From a virus, in the IMG/VR virus record IMGVR_UViG_3300044530_000662, positions 1 to 64,000 of that record: a DNA stretch of 64,000 nucleotides, one strand, 5' to 3'. A program made the position numbers and the translations under genes. Below the pieces are notes generated by a model. It did not search any database and was not told the DNA's origin. It saw only the letters and a program-made list of their open reading frames with translations. Positions 16,180-25,200 of this stretch are shown piece after piece; positions within the stretch are counted from its first letter, which is position 1; each line of letters opens with the position of its first letter.

Positions 16180-17463
16180 ATGCCAAAGAAAATACAAAAC
16201 ACAACAAAGGCCACTTTAATTAGTGTGCCTTTACCAAATCATGCTGCTACTTACACAGTAATTAGTCATCAATTTGTTATTGATTATGCATTCCAATCTC
16301 TTGCTGCTGCAGGATTTAGTATTGTAGAAGAGGAGTATAGATGTACTGCTGATGGACAAATAGCTCAAGGAATTTACAGATTAAATTTTAATTCTGATCC
16401 TGAGTTATCAATGATGTTTGCTTGGACAAACAGTTATAATAAACAAGTAAAGTTTAAATGTGTAATTGGTGCTTATATAAATGAAACAGGATCAGTAATG
16501 ATTTCTGGTAATATAGGTAACTGGGTTAGAAAACACACCGGAACTGCAGATACTGAAGTAAAAGATACTATAGATCAATATGTGTCTAATGCACATATGT
16601 ACTACACCCAATTATGTTCTGATAAAGTTTCTATGGAAGCAGTAACTTTGAATAAAAGAAAACAAGCTCAACTTTTAGGAGTATTATTTGCAGAGTATGA
16701 GATTCTTACTACTGAACAAGCTAATATGATTAGAGAACAAATGAAGAAACCGAAACAAGTATTTGTTAATACAGATAGTTTGTGGGCTTTCTATAATTTT
16801 GTAACTAATGCATTACAGTATTCTCATCCTAAAACATGGTTAGAAGATCAAAGAATCTTACATTACTTTATTGGTACTATCTGTAATTTAAGTGCACCAG
16901 TTCAACCCGTTAGTGCACCAGTTCCAGATTTAAGTACACCACCTCAAGATTTAAGTGCAGCAGTAGAAGAAGTAGATCCTTTATATGTTATTCCTAATCA
17001 GACTAATATCTTAGATCAGATTGCAGATTTAGAAGCAGATGAAATAGATGAGGATATTAGATATGCTGAAAATGATGACACCTATGATGACACCTATGAT
17101 CAAAATGATGACACCTCTGAGAATGATGACAATGAAGGTCCTTTTGATACAGGTATAGATTATGAAGAAGATTCAATAGTTGATCCATCTGACATAACTT
17201 TTCCAGAAATTACTGTAGAAGATGATTTACCTTTACCTAATGATGCAGTTGTAAATTTTAAAGATGTGTTTGGTAATACATTTGAAGCTCCTATAGTTAC
17301 TGATGATTTTGCTACTGAAGATAATTTTGAAGAAGCAAACTTTGATACTCTTGAAATAGAAGAAGAAGAAGTAACTGAAACAGATGATGTTGCTGATTTT
17401 GATTTAGATTTTACTAGTAATGAAACTGAAGAAGATAAGGATAATACTCCTGACTTTTTCTAA
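16180..17463 (+). CDS. DUF932-like protein with long acidic tail
   Basis: Residues about 20-230 resemble the DUF932 family of phage/plasmid proteins: YTVISHQFVIDYAFQ, FAWTNSYNKQVKFKCVIG, RKHTGTAD and a helical continuation with conserved Lys/Arg. A Pro/Ala linker with a degenerate repeat (LSAPVQPVSAPVPDLSTPP) follows, then about 150 very acidic residues containing the direct repeat described separately. The C-terminus is DNTPDFF, another acidic aromatic tip. The gene starts at the base after the polymerase stop, so a polymerase or fork-associated role is likely by context. DUF932 function is not established. Confidence 0.7.
   Translation: MPKKIQNTTKATLISVPLPNHAATYTVISHQFVIDYAFQSLAAAGFSIVEEEYRCTADGQIAQGIYRLNFNSDPELSMMFAWTNSYNKQVKFKCVIGAYINETGSVMISGNIGNWVRKHTGTADTEVKDTIDQYVSNAHMYYTQLCSDKVSMEAVTLNKRKQAQLLGVLFAEYEILTTEQANMIREQMKKPKQVFVNTDSLWAFYNFVTNALQYSHPKTWLEDQRILHYFIGTICNLSAPVQPVSAPVPDLSTPPQDLSAAVEEVDPLYVIPNQTNILDQIADLEADEIDEDIRYAENDDTYDDTYDQNDDTSENDDNEGPFDTGIDYEEDSIVDPSDITFPEITVEDDLPLPNDAVVNFKDVFGNTFEAPIVTDDFATEDNFEEANFDTLEIEEEEVTETDDVADFDLDFTSNETEEDKDNTPDFF
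17071..17130 (+). repeat. Short direct repeat coding for Asp/Thr/Tyr units
   Basis: The 12-base unit GATGACACCTAT occurs twice in tandem (17074-17085, 17086-17097) and once more as GATGACACCTCT (17107-17118). It codes for acidic D-D-T-Y type units in the disordered tail of the DUF932-like protein. Such repeats arise by slippage and vary between strains. Confidence 0.8.
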
Positions 17464-17474
17464 AGATCCTTGCC

Positions 17475-17535
17475 TTAACCGGCTGGGTTAAACAAATAAT
17501 CAATTAAGGGATGCAGAAATGTATCCCTTTTTTTT
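17475..17535 (+). terminator. Hairpin plus rho-independent-type terminator
   Basis: A first small hairpin TTAACC/GGTTAA (17475-17491, loop GGCTG) is followed by the terminator hairpin AAGGGATGC (17506-17514) with GTATCCCTT (17521-17529), loop AGAAAT, and a run of T. The next ATG at 17548 is 18 bases past the second hairpin. Confidence 0.8.
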
Positions 17536-17547
17536 TAATTTTACATT

Positions 17548-17955
17548 ATGGAAAAACAACTTAAAGCAGTGGAACAATTCCACAAAGCATTTGGACAAGA
17601 GAATGGTAAATGGCCAAAAAACATTTCAGCTGATGAATTTGAACTTAGACATAGACTTATGTCTGAAGAGAATGATGAATACTTAGATGCATGTGATGAA
17701 AATTCATTGGTGGAAATTGCTGATGCTCTTGGTGATCAACTTTATATTCTTTGTGGTACTATTCTTAAACATGGTATGCAACATATTATTGAGGATGTTT
17801 TTGAAGAAATACAAGCTAGTAATATGAGTAAACTTGGTGAGGATGGTAAGCCATTATTGAGAGAAGACGGTAAGATACTTAAAGGACCTGGATTTTTTAA
17901 ACCAGATTTAACTAAGTTTATTAAAGTTGACACAAATGCATCCAACAACATTTAA
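17548..17955 (+). CDS. MazG-like nucleotide pyrophosphohydrolase
   Basis: An all-alpha NTP-PPase with the family metal site: EENDE (Glu40, Glu41, Glu44) on one helix and EIADALGD (Glu56, Asp59, Asp63) on the next. The final third (NMSKLGEDGKPLLREDGKIL then PGFFKPDL) matches the phosphoribosyl-ATP pyrophosphohydrolase-like phage group. It would hydrolyse (d)NTPs or related nucleotides to monophosphates; in phages MazG proteins are proposed to lower alarmone levels or clean nucleotide pools. It overlaps the next gene by 20 bases and follows a terminator. Confidence 0.82.
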   Translation: MEKQLKAVEQFHKAFGQENGKWPKNISADEFELRHRLMSEENDEYLDACDENSLVEIADALGDQLYILCGTILKHGMQHIIEDVFEEIQASNMSKLGEDGKPLLREDGKILKGPGFFKPDLTKFIKVDTNASNNI

Positions 17956-18127
17956 AAAACATATGGTAGCTTCTTATCTAGCAGGAGCGGCAGCTGTCAT
18001 TGATTCTGATATTAGAGAGTATCTTAGTAAAAAGGAAGCTAATGACTGGTACATAAATGAATATGGATTAACAGTAGCAGAAGAAAAATGTGACTGTTGT
18101 GAAGAAAATGAAGATGGAGACACTTAA
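17936..18127 (+). CDS. Hypothetical small protein with Cys pair, 63 residues
   Basis: I start at ATG 17936 rather than TTG 17927. The product has an Ala-rich helical first half and ends in CDCCEENEDGD, a tight cluster of three Cys in an acidic context. It overlaps MazG upstream and the zinc-ribbon gene downstream, so all three are probably translated together. No family recognised. Confidence 0.6.
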   Translation: MHPTTFKKHMVASYLAGAAAVIDSDIREYLSKKEANDWYINEYGLTVAEEKCDCCEENEDGDT

Positions 18128-18365
18128 ATGTTTTACTTGTAAAATAGATAAACCATTAGAAAAATTTGCAGACAACAGAAGAAAGTATCAGACTAAGTCT
18201 TCTAAAGGAAAATGCTTAGTATGTAAGCTTTGTTCTTTCCAAGATGCTCTTAATACTTTAGGAGTAGTAAGATTTGATTATGCTGATGAAACTTTTAAAG
18301 TAATCAAGTTTAATAGTAAACATGAAGTTGTAGACTTTTTTGAAAAAGAAGGAGGTGAATTTTGA
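18114..18365 (+). CDS. Small zinc-ribbon protein, 83 residues
   Basis: The frame is open from a GTG at 18090, but ATG 18114 gives a product starting METLKCFTCKIDKPLEKFA, which fits the domain; ATG 18108 is also possible. The Cys pairs CFTC and CLVCKLC, about 28 residues apart with basic residues between, form a zinc ribbon of the kind found in phage HNH-like and DNA-binding proteins. The rest lacks an HNH motif, so I call binding, not catalysis. The gene ends in GGAGGTGAA, which doubles as the ribosome-binding site of the next gene. Confidence 0.65.
   Translation: METLKCFTCKIDKPLEKFADNRRKYQTKSSKGKCLVCKLCSFQDALNTLGVVRFDYADETFKVIKFNSKHEVVDFFEKEGGEF
18350..18364 (+). promoter_or_regulatory. Strong Shine-Dalgarno site deciding a TTG start
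   Basis: AGGAGGTGA at 18350-18358 lies just before TTG 18362, at normal spacing. The only nearby ATG (18367) is in another frame and stops after a few codons, so the TTG is the start of the next gene. Most genes here lack so good a site. Confidence 0.75.
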
Positions 18366-18691
18366 AATGGTATGTAATTAAAAATCCTCAATGGAAACAT
18401 GCTAGTGGATTTCCAGTAATAAAAAGTGGTTATGGTAATGGTTATGTAGCTGTTCCACCTACCCATCCTGCTTATAAAATACATTATGATAATATTGATA
18501 TTGATGTACATGGTGGATTAACTTATTCACAGCATGGAAATGGTAAAACTGCACCAAAAGACTGGTGGGTATTTGGATTTGATACTAGTCATTTTCAAGA
18601 TAATCTAGAAAACTGGCCTAAAGAAGCTGTAGAAGCTGAAACAAAAAGATTATACTGTCAATTACTTGACATAGAATTGGGAGAACTGTAA
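18362..18691 (+). CDS. Hypothetical protein, 109 residues
   Basis: Starts at TTG (see the ribosome-binding site), overlapping the zinc-ribbon stop by 4 bases. The first half is beta-rich with many Gly, His and Tyr (GYGNGYVAVPPTHPAYKIHY), the second half has WWVFGFDTSH followed by a helix ending in the acidic ELGEL. It resembles small phage proteins that bind a ligand through an aromatic pocket, but no family is recognised. It is the last plus-strand gene before the convergent minus-strand block, and its final codons form the 5' arm of a terminator. Confidence 0.65.
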   Translation: MKWYVIKNPQWKHASGFPVIKSGYGNGYVAVPPTHPAYKIHYDNIDIDVHGGLTYSQHGNGKTAPKDWWVFGFDTSHFQDNLENWPKEAVEAETKRLYCQLLDIELGEL

Positions 18692-18710
18692 AAGGTTCTC
18701 CCTTTTTTTT
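18679..18710 (+). terminator. Terminator ending the plus-strand block
   Basis: The arms GGGAGAAC (18679-18686) and GTTCTCCC (18695-18702) are perfect complements followed by eight T. The 5' arm lies inside the last codons of the upstream gene. Read from the minus strand it has no T run, so it probably serves only plus-strand transcription, and no separate minus-strand terminator is obvious between 18703 and 18741. Confidence 0.85.
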
Positions 18711-18740
18711 CTGGGTACCTTGAGCTTTAACTATAAACTA

Positions 18741-21700
18741 TTACTTAACAAATGTAGATTTAAAGCTTTTTACAGCTTCTTCTGGAGCAAATGTATAACC
18801 TGAAAAACCCATTAATTTTAAGAAGTATGCCCAAGATTTATTATCTCCTTTATTCCATACACCAGTATCTTTTTGATATGTTAACTTTTCTTCATCCCAA
18901 GTAAATAAAAATTGATCAAAGAACTTGACAAATCTATCTATAGTACCTGTGATAGCTGAAGGAGATTTAGCTATCCTCCAAAAGTCAGCAGGACTTAAGT
19001 ATGAGAATGTTTCACTTCTCATCCTAATAGCTTGATACATCATAAAGTAATATGCATATGGTAAATCTTCTTTTTCTTCTCCATCATCTCCAGTACCCAT
19101 ATAAGTTAATGCCATAATAAGAGCTCCTAATGCTGCAATGATTGTTAACTCTGCTACTACTTTTCTAATTTGTGCTTTTTCAAATGGTGAGTAAGTACTC
19201 CATTGTTTCATTATATCTGTTTTGTACCTATAAGTATCTTTTATTAAGGTTCTCCAAAATACTCTATACATACCTTCTGTTGCTCCACCAAGTTCTTCAT
19301 CAAAAGATACACCTTTGAATCTTCTTTTAATACCTTGATATAAATGTTTACGGTACATTAATAATAATCTACCTCCAGCATGTCTTTGTAAAACACCTTT
19401 ATCAAAATCATTATATACACCATGCATTTTTTTATTAAGTGCATGAAGTGTATTCATAAAGTCTTGTCTTTGTTTTTCATCAAAGTCTTTTCTTTCTACA
19501 ACTCCTTCAGAATTTGTAACATCTATTTGTACTTTGTATTCTTTTACTTTTTTTCCAGTCTCATCAGTTGTCATTTCATATAATACAGGACCATATTTTT
19601 CATGAGCTTCTAATAGAGTCATTTCAGTACCAGTAGCTCTATCAATAACTTTTGTTGCATCCATTAAAGCAAGCATTGTTTTTACTTGAATCTCATGCTC
19701 TGCAAAGTTTTGGTTAAAAAATAAAGTATTAATTCTGAATAACTTATTTGCTACACTGGCTGATACATTTTTACCATATTCATCCTTAAAGGTTCCTTGA
19801 ATAGGATCATAGTATTCAGTTAACCTACCTAACCAACTTTCAGGTTTTAATTGTCCAAAATCACTAAGAGCACCTCCTACTGTTGACCAATATTTTGCTG
19901 CTCCTTTAGCTAAATTTTTACCATTAAAGTATTCACCTCCTGCAGCTTCTATAGCTACTTGAATATTACCTTGTATATTATTTGCTGCACCTTTAAGTAC
20001 ATCCATTGAGATTGTAGTAACAGCTGAAATACCCATAGCTGTATTTACTATTTTGGATAACTCAAGTCCTAAGATCTTTTCTGCTTTTTGAGATTCTCCT
20101 TGTACTACCATTTCTAAGAATGCTTCTAAATGCATTTTAGAATATGGTGTAGCATTTGATCTAATATAATCATCAAAGCCTAGTTTCTTAGCTGCAATGT
20201 TTAAGATAGACTCTCCTGATGCTGTTGTTACTGCTGTTTCTCTTTCACCAATAATACTTCTAAAGGCTGTTATTTCTGCATGAATTTCATTCATAGCATT
20301 GTATTTTCTTGCCATTGCTCCAAATTGCAATACAGACTTTAGTAAATCTACACTAACATCATCTGCATTCATAGGTTGAGTATAGTATACAGGAAGCATT
20401 GTCATTTTTTCTCCTGACAAACTTGCTCTACCATATGGTCTTGTATCTATGTCATCACCTTCCTTACTAAGATTTGTACCATATAAACTTTGATCATAAC
20501 TTTGAATAGCTACAGCATCCTTTAAATTTGTTTTAACAAAATTACCAACTCCTTTTCTATACATTCTTTCATAATCTTCCATAGGTATAGAAGGTAGAAT
20601 GTAACCCATTCTCTGAGATTCTGGTAAAAGTTCTTGATCTTTTAAATATTTATCAGTTAAGTACTTATGATATTCTCCTTCAGGAGATATAGGATTACCT
20701 TCTTTATCATATAGTTTTAACCATTTTTTACTTAGGTACTTTTCAGCTGGCTCAGATAATATACCATAAAAAGTTTTAGCTCCTGTTTTAGTATCTACAC
20801 TTTCAACTTTAGTAAGCCATTCTTGATATTCTTCAGCTGTTATAATACCTTTATCTAACTCAGCTTTTTTTTCATTCTTAATTTTAAGTATTTCTTCAGT
20901 AGATTTAGGTTGTCTGTTTTGTTTATACCATTGTCTTCTTTTTTTTCCCCAATCTTTAAGTTGTTTATCATATAGACTTACTTCTTCTGGAGAAGCTTCA
21001 GTAGATAAAGTTGGTTTTGGATTATCTTTATAAAATTGTCTTTCAGCTTCACCATATAAATTAAGATCAAACTTTTGTACAAAAGACATTTTTTTATCAA
21101 TGACCACTGCTCCCTTTTCTTTTATAGCTTTTCCTTTAAAATCTCTTCTTACTACAGAAATTTCTTCAAAAAGACCCTCATTAAATTCTGCAACATTGTT
21201 TATACTTCTTCCAGACTTAGCTTTGAATTCTTTAAGTTTATCTACACCTTCATTTCTTTCAGCTATATCATCTATTCTAGATTCTTCAAATTGAGACTTA
21301 ACCATTTTAGCAAACAAAGCAAGAGCACTATCTTCTGAACTAATTAAAGGATTAAGTAAATAGTCAAACACACCCTCATCTTTTAATGACATTTTAAGAA
21401 TGTTTTCCATTCTTTCTTTATCAAGAAGCATGTTTTGCCACTTAGTTAACTCTCTTTGAGCTGCTGCAATATCAATTGCTTTTGCTTTATCAGATAAAGT
21501 AGATGTTTTAATTTTCTGAATTCTATCTTGATAAGTTTTTATCTGTTCAGTTATTGAACCAATGTTTCTAGTGTTTCTTTGAGCAACTAATACTTCTGCT
21601 AATAAAGGAGTTACCTGATTTATATAAGCTGTTCTAATAAAGTTTCTTATCTCTAATGCTGTAGTTAGTTTGTCCTGTGGGGTATATTCAGCTAGACTTT

Positions 21701-22238
21701 TTCTTTCTACGGGTTTCCCAAAATATTCTACAGCATCTGTTTTAGAAATCTCATCTAATATAGAGTAGTTATTAGCAAAGTCATTTATGTTTACTAGACC
21801 TTCTAAAAACTCTTTATTATCAATCTTACCTTCCTGAAAATCAGTCATTAAGCTTTTAAAATATTTCTTAGCAGAAAGAGCTTTCTCAAATGAATCTTCT
21901 ATGAATATATTAATAGAATCAACACCATCTAACTCATTAACCATTTTAGTTAATCTAGCTAGTTGAGCCTCTTGTTCTTTTTGGTTCTTAAGTTTTTTTC
22001 TGCTGAGAGCATATTTCTTTTCTTCCAAAAATATTTTTACTTTTTGTAAGGCTTCACCAAAATTAGTAGGAGCTTCATCAGGAGTAATGTTTAAATCATC
22101 TTGAAGTATATCTTCAAACTCTTCATCTTCTTTTACTAGTCTGTTCCATTCTTCTAGGGCACGTTCTTCATTACCATTTTCTTGAGCAAGAATTCTTCTC
22201 CATTCATCACTACTTTTATTGGGACAACTTCCTAACAT
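18741..22238 (-). CDS. Large virion-module protein after the RNA polymerase, 1165 residues
   Basis: This is the last gene of the late minus-strand unit. Its ATG overlaps the polymerase polyprotein stop by 7 bases, so it is translationally coupled. The first 380 residues are charged and coiled-coil-like (many Lys/Glu helices); the middle is mixed. A predicted membrane segment (VVAELTIIAALGALIMALTY, near residues 1027-1047) lies near the C-terminus, followed by a tail rich in aromatic residues. Proteins in this place in crAss-like phages are large, packaged and poorly understood. A membrane-inserting, DNA- or protein-delivery role is plausible from the helix but not shown. No catalytic motif is visible. 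Confidence 0.75.
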   Translation of the reverse strand: MLGSCPNKSSDEWRRILAQENGNEERALEEWNRLVKEDEEFEDILQDDLNITPDEAPTNFGEALQKVKIFLEEKKYALSRKKLKNQKEQEAQLARLTKMVNELDGVDSINIFIEDSFEKALSAKKYFKSLMTDFQEGKIDNKEFLEGLVNINDFANNYSILDEISKTDAVEYFGKPVERKSLAEYTPQDKLTTALEIRNFIRTAYINQVTPLLAEVLVAQRNTRNIGSITEQIKTYQDRIQKIKTSTLSDKAKAIDIAAAQRELTKWQNMLLDKERMENILKMSLKDEGVFDYLLNPLISSEDSALALFAKMVKSQFEESRIDDIAERNEGVDKLKEFKAKSGRSINNVAEFNEGLFEEISVVRRDFKGKAIKEKGAVVIDKKMSFVQKFDLNLYGEAERQFYKDNPKPTLSTEASPEEVSLYDKQLKDWGKKRRQWYKQNRQPKSTEEILKIKNEKKAELDKGIITAEEYQEWLTKVESVDTKTGAKTFYGILSEPAEKYLSKKWLKLYDKEGNPISPEGEYHKYLTDKYLKDQELLPESQRMGYILPSIPMEDYERMYRKGVGNFVKTNLKDAVAIQSYDQSLYGTNLSKEGDDIDTRPYGRASLSGEKMTMLPVYYTQPMNADDVSVDLLKSVLQFGAMARKYNAMNEIHAEITAFRSIIGERETAVTTASGESILNIAAKKLGFDDYIRSNATPYSKMHLEAFLEMVVQGESQKAEKILGLELSKIVNTAMGISAVTTISMDVLKGAANNIQGNIQVAIEAAGGEYFNGKNLAKGAAKYWSTVGGALSDFGQLKPESWLGRLTEYYDPIQGTFKDEYGKNVSASVANKLFRINTLFFNQNFAEHEIQVKTMLALMDATKVIDRATGTEMTLLEAHEKYGPVLYEMTTDETGKKVKEYKVQIDVTNSEGVVERKDFDEKQRQDFMNTLHALNKKMHGVYNDFDKGVLQRHAGGRLLLMYRKHLYQGIKRRFKGVSFDEELGGATEGMYRVFWRTLIKDTYRYKTDIMKQWSTYSPFEKAQIRKVVAELTIIAALGALIMALTYMGTGDDGEEKEDLPYAYYFMMYQAIRMRSETFSYLSPADFWRIAKSPSAITGTIDRFVKFFDQFLFTWDEEKLTYQKDTGVWNKGDNKSWAYFLKLMGFSGYTFAPEEAVKSFKSTFVK

Positions 22239-25200
22239 AACTTATCAAGTATTTTTGTTATTTTATTATAATCTTCTTGTGTTTTAGCTTCTGCTAAATT
22301 ATTGATTATATCATTGATATCATAACCTTTAGTAGCTAATTGTTCTTCTATGTTAGTAGTAGCTCTTAAAGTGATAAGTCTATCAAGAGCTTTAGCTATA
22401 ACTTCAGGATCTACAGGTGAATCAAGACCTGGTTCAGTTTCCTGCTTACCTGTCTCCATATTAATATTTCTCACATATATTTCACCCGTTGTTCTATCTA
22501 CAAGATCATAGTTACCAAACTTGTTAAGCTTATACATTCTTATACCCTCTGTACCACTACTAAAATCTTTTGGTTGTACACCGCTCATTTCATGTACTAA
22601 CCAGGCATATACTTTCATGTCATACTCTATACTATCTATTGGAGCTGGACTTACTGGTGCTTTAGTAGGTTGAGTAGATGGTAACAAATCAGAAAGATAT
22701 CTATCTGTAACTATTACTTTGTTACTAGGAATTTTAGATACTGCATCTTCAATTTGTTTTTTCCATGTTACTGTATCATACTTAGCACCTCTTTCAGATA
22801 TTCTTTTTTGGAACTCTTCATTAGTAAGATTGATAACTTTATCAAAAACATCTGCATTATTTTTTAACAGATTAGTATTGGATGTAAATAGAATTTTATT
22901 TTCAGATAGAGCAACTGCCTTAACTTTATCAAAAAGATTTTGCATCATTTTATTATACTCAGTATTCCATTGTTGATCACCTCCATCTTTAACCTGATAT
23001 GTTGTTACATTATATTTATCAGCTATTTCTTTTACTTTAGTGTTTATTTCACTAGCATAATCATCATCTAGAGAAATGAATCTGTTGTCTTGATTTTTCT
23101 TTAAGAAACTTTTACCAATAGTTGGATGTCCCCAGATAATTTTATCTGTAGGTTCTATTTTAACTATAGCAGGTTGAGTAGATGGTTGAGAAGGAGCTTT
23201 AAATGTATTTTCATACACATCTCTAATAGCTTGTTTACCTGCTTCATTAATTTCTCTAGTGCCTATACCTGCAAATTTAGTTGTAAGTGTAGGGACATCA
23301 GATATACGGAATTTACCATCTTCCCAAGCAAACCATTTTTCATATGTTTGGTCAAACACATAAACTGGTTTTCCAAGATTGATAGCCATTTGTACAGCAT
23401 AACCTGTACCACCATCTACTGAATCTGTCTTAGATTTAACAGCATATCCTTTTTTGTTTTTATCCCCTGGAGTAAGAACATTTCCAATTGCAAACACGGC
23501 ATCTGCAGCTTTAGCTTGTAAATAATCTCTCCTTACTAAACCACCATTATAATAAATAGATTTACCATCTACTTTTTTATTTGGGTCATTCCAATCATAA
23601 GGTAAAGGATTTCTACCTAAATCTTTTACAGCTTTTTGATAAGCTGTTTCTACTTCTTGTACTTGATCTTGTGATAATTTTTGTAATGTTTGTGGTGTAT
23701 AATCAACTTGTTTACCTAATCCGTATTCTTTACCTACTTCTGCCCATACTGTATCTCCGCCTGTTGCAGCACCTGAATAATTAGTGTATCCTGATGCAAC
23801 ACCTGTAGGAGCTGGTGTAGGTGTAGTAGTTTCAGTAACAATTGATGGAGCTTGAGGCATACCTGCTGTTAAAGGCATAACTCTTCTCATAGTAATAGTT
23901 ATCCTATAAGAACCTTCAGGATATGTTTTACCATCAATCTTAGTTGTTAACTCTGGTAAAAAACTATCTTGAGGAGTAGGAAATGTTCTATGCCATACTT
24001 CTCTATTAATACCATCTACTCCAAATATATATCCTGAACCTGCTTCAAGATTTAACATAGCATTTTCTGGACCTAATCTTTCTATAGAAAAATTACCTTT
24101 ACCACCAATGTTAATTCCAATAACTGGATACTTAATAGCTGATTTACTTTCATCTACGTCATTATGAGAAGAGATAAATGTATCTTTTTCATAAAGATTT
24201 ATAATAGCACCATCATAGTTAGTCATATCTACTCCTGTAGCTTTCTGCATAAGCTCTCTAAATCTAGGTGTAATTTGTCCAAGAGATTGACCATTAACTG
24301 ATTGATTATAATAACCATACTTAGGATTTCTTTTTATTGGGTCGGGAATATTAACAGATGCTCTTCCAGGATTATTATTTGTATAATCCCATCTTAAACC
24401 AAGACCAATCATTTTACTACCTTCTGAAGATTTAAGACTTTTATTAGCTTGTTCTTCTAAATAAGGTTTAAGATAATTAAATAACTCAAGTTGTTCTTCT
24501 TTAGTAAGAGCTCCTTGATTTACATAAATACCTTCTTTAACTTGTTGACCTTTTGGTTTATTAGACTGACTTACAGGACCTGTAGATTTTTGTTCACCTT
24601 CAACTTTAGGAGCTACGTACATACCTGTTGAAAGGTTAGCATTTTCATAGTATACTTCTCCAGACTCTTGGTCTATCATGTCATAGTTGTCATATTTGTT
24701 TTTAATCCATATAGCTGATTGAGGCATACCAGATCTTTTACCAGTAGATGTATTATAAAATGCAGGGAATAAAGTTTTAGATGTAAAGAATCTTTCTGGT
24801 CTTTTACCTCCTGATTTTTTTACATAAGCATTAAATAAATCTACATCTTCCTGATTTATTAATCTTACTAAAACTTGATCTTCTCCTTCATCATCATCAA
24901 AGGTTTCTAATGTACCATCATTAGCTGGTTTAGATGCTTCTAATGTAGCTAATTCAGTATGTATGTATCCTTTTGGAGAAACAAGATAGTTTTTAAACTT
25001 ATCCATACTTACTACTGTATTGAATATACTATCAAGTGTTTCTTTATTTAGATAATTTGCAGTAAATGCTTTAGAAGCATTTGATATAATATTCTTATAC
25101 TTAATAGGATCCAATGCTTTAACAAAACCTAATCTTGTTTTACCAATACCGTTTTGATAGAACATAGCTAATGAGAATAAATCAAACATCTCTGATATTC

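Noticed and set aside
22225-22245. Programmed frameshift joining the 4301- and 1165-residue frames
   Set aside because: The 7-base stop/start overlap has no slippery heptamer; simple translational coupling explains it.
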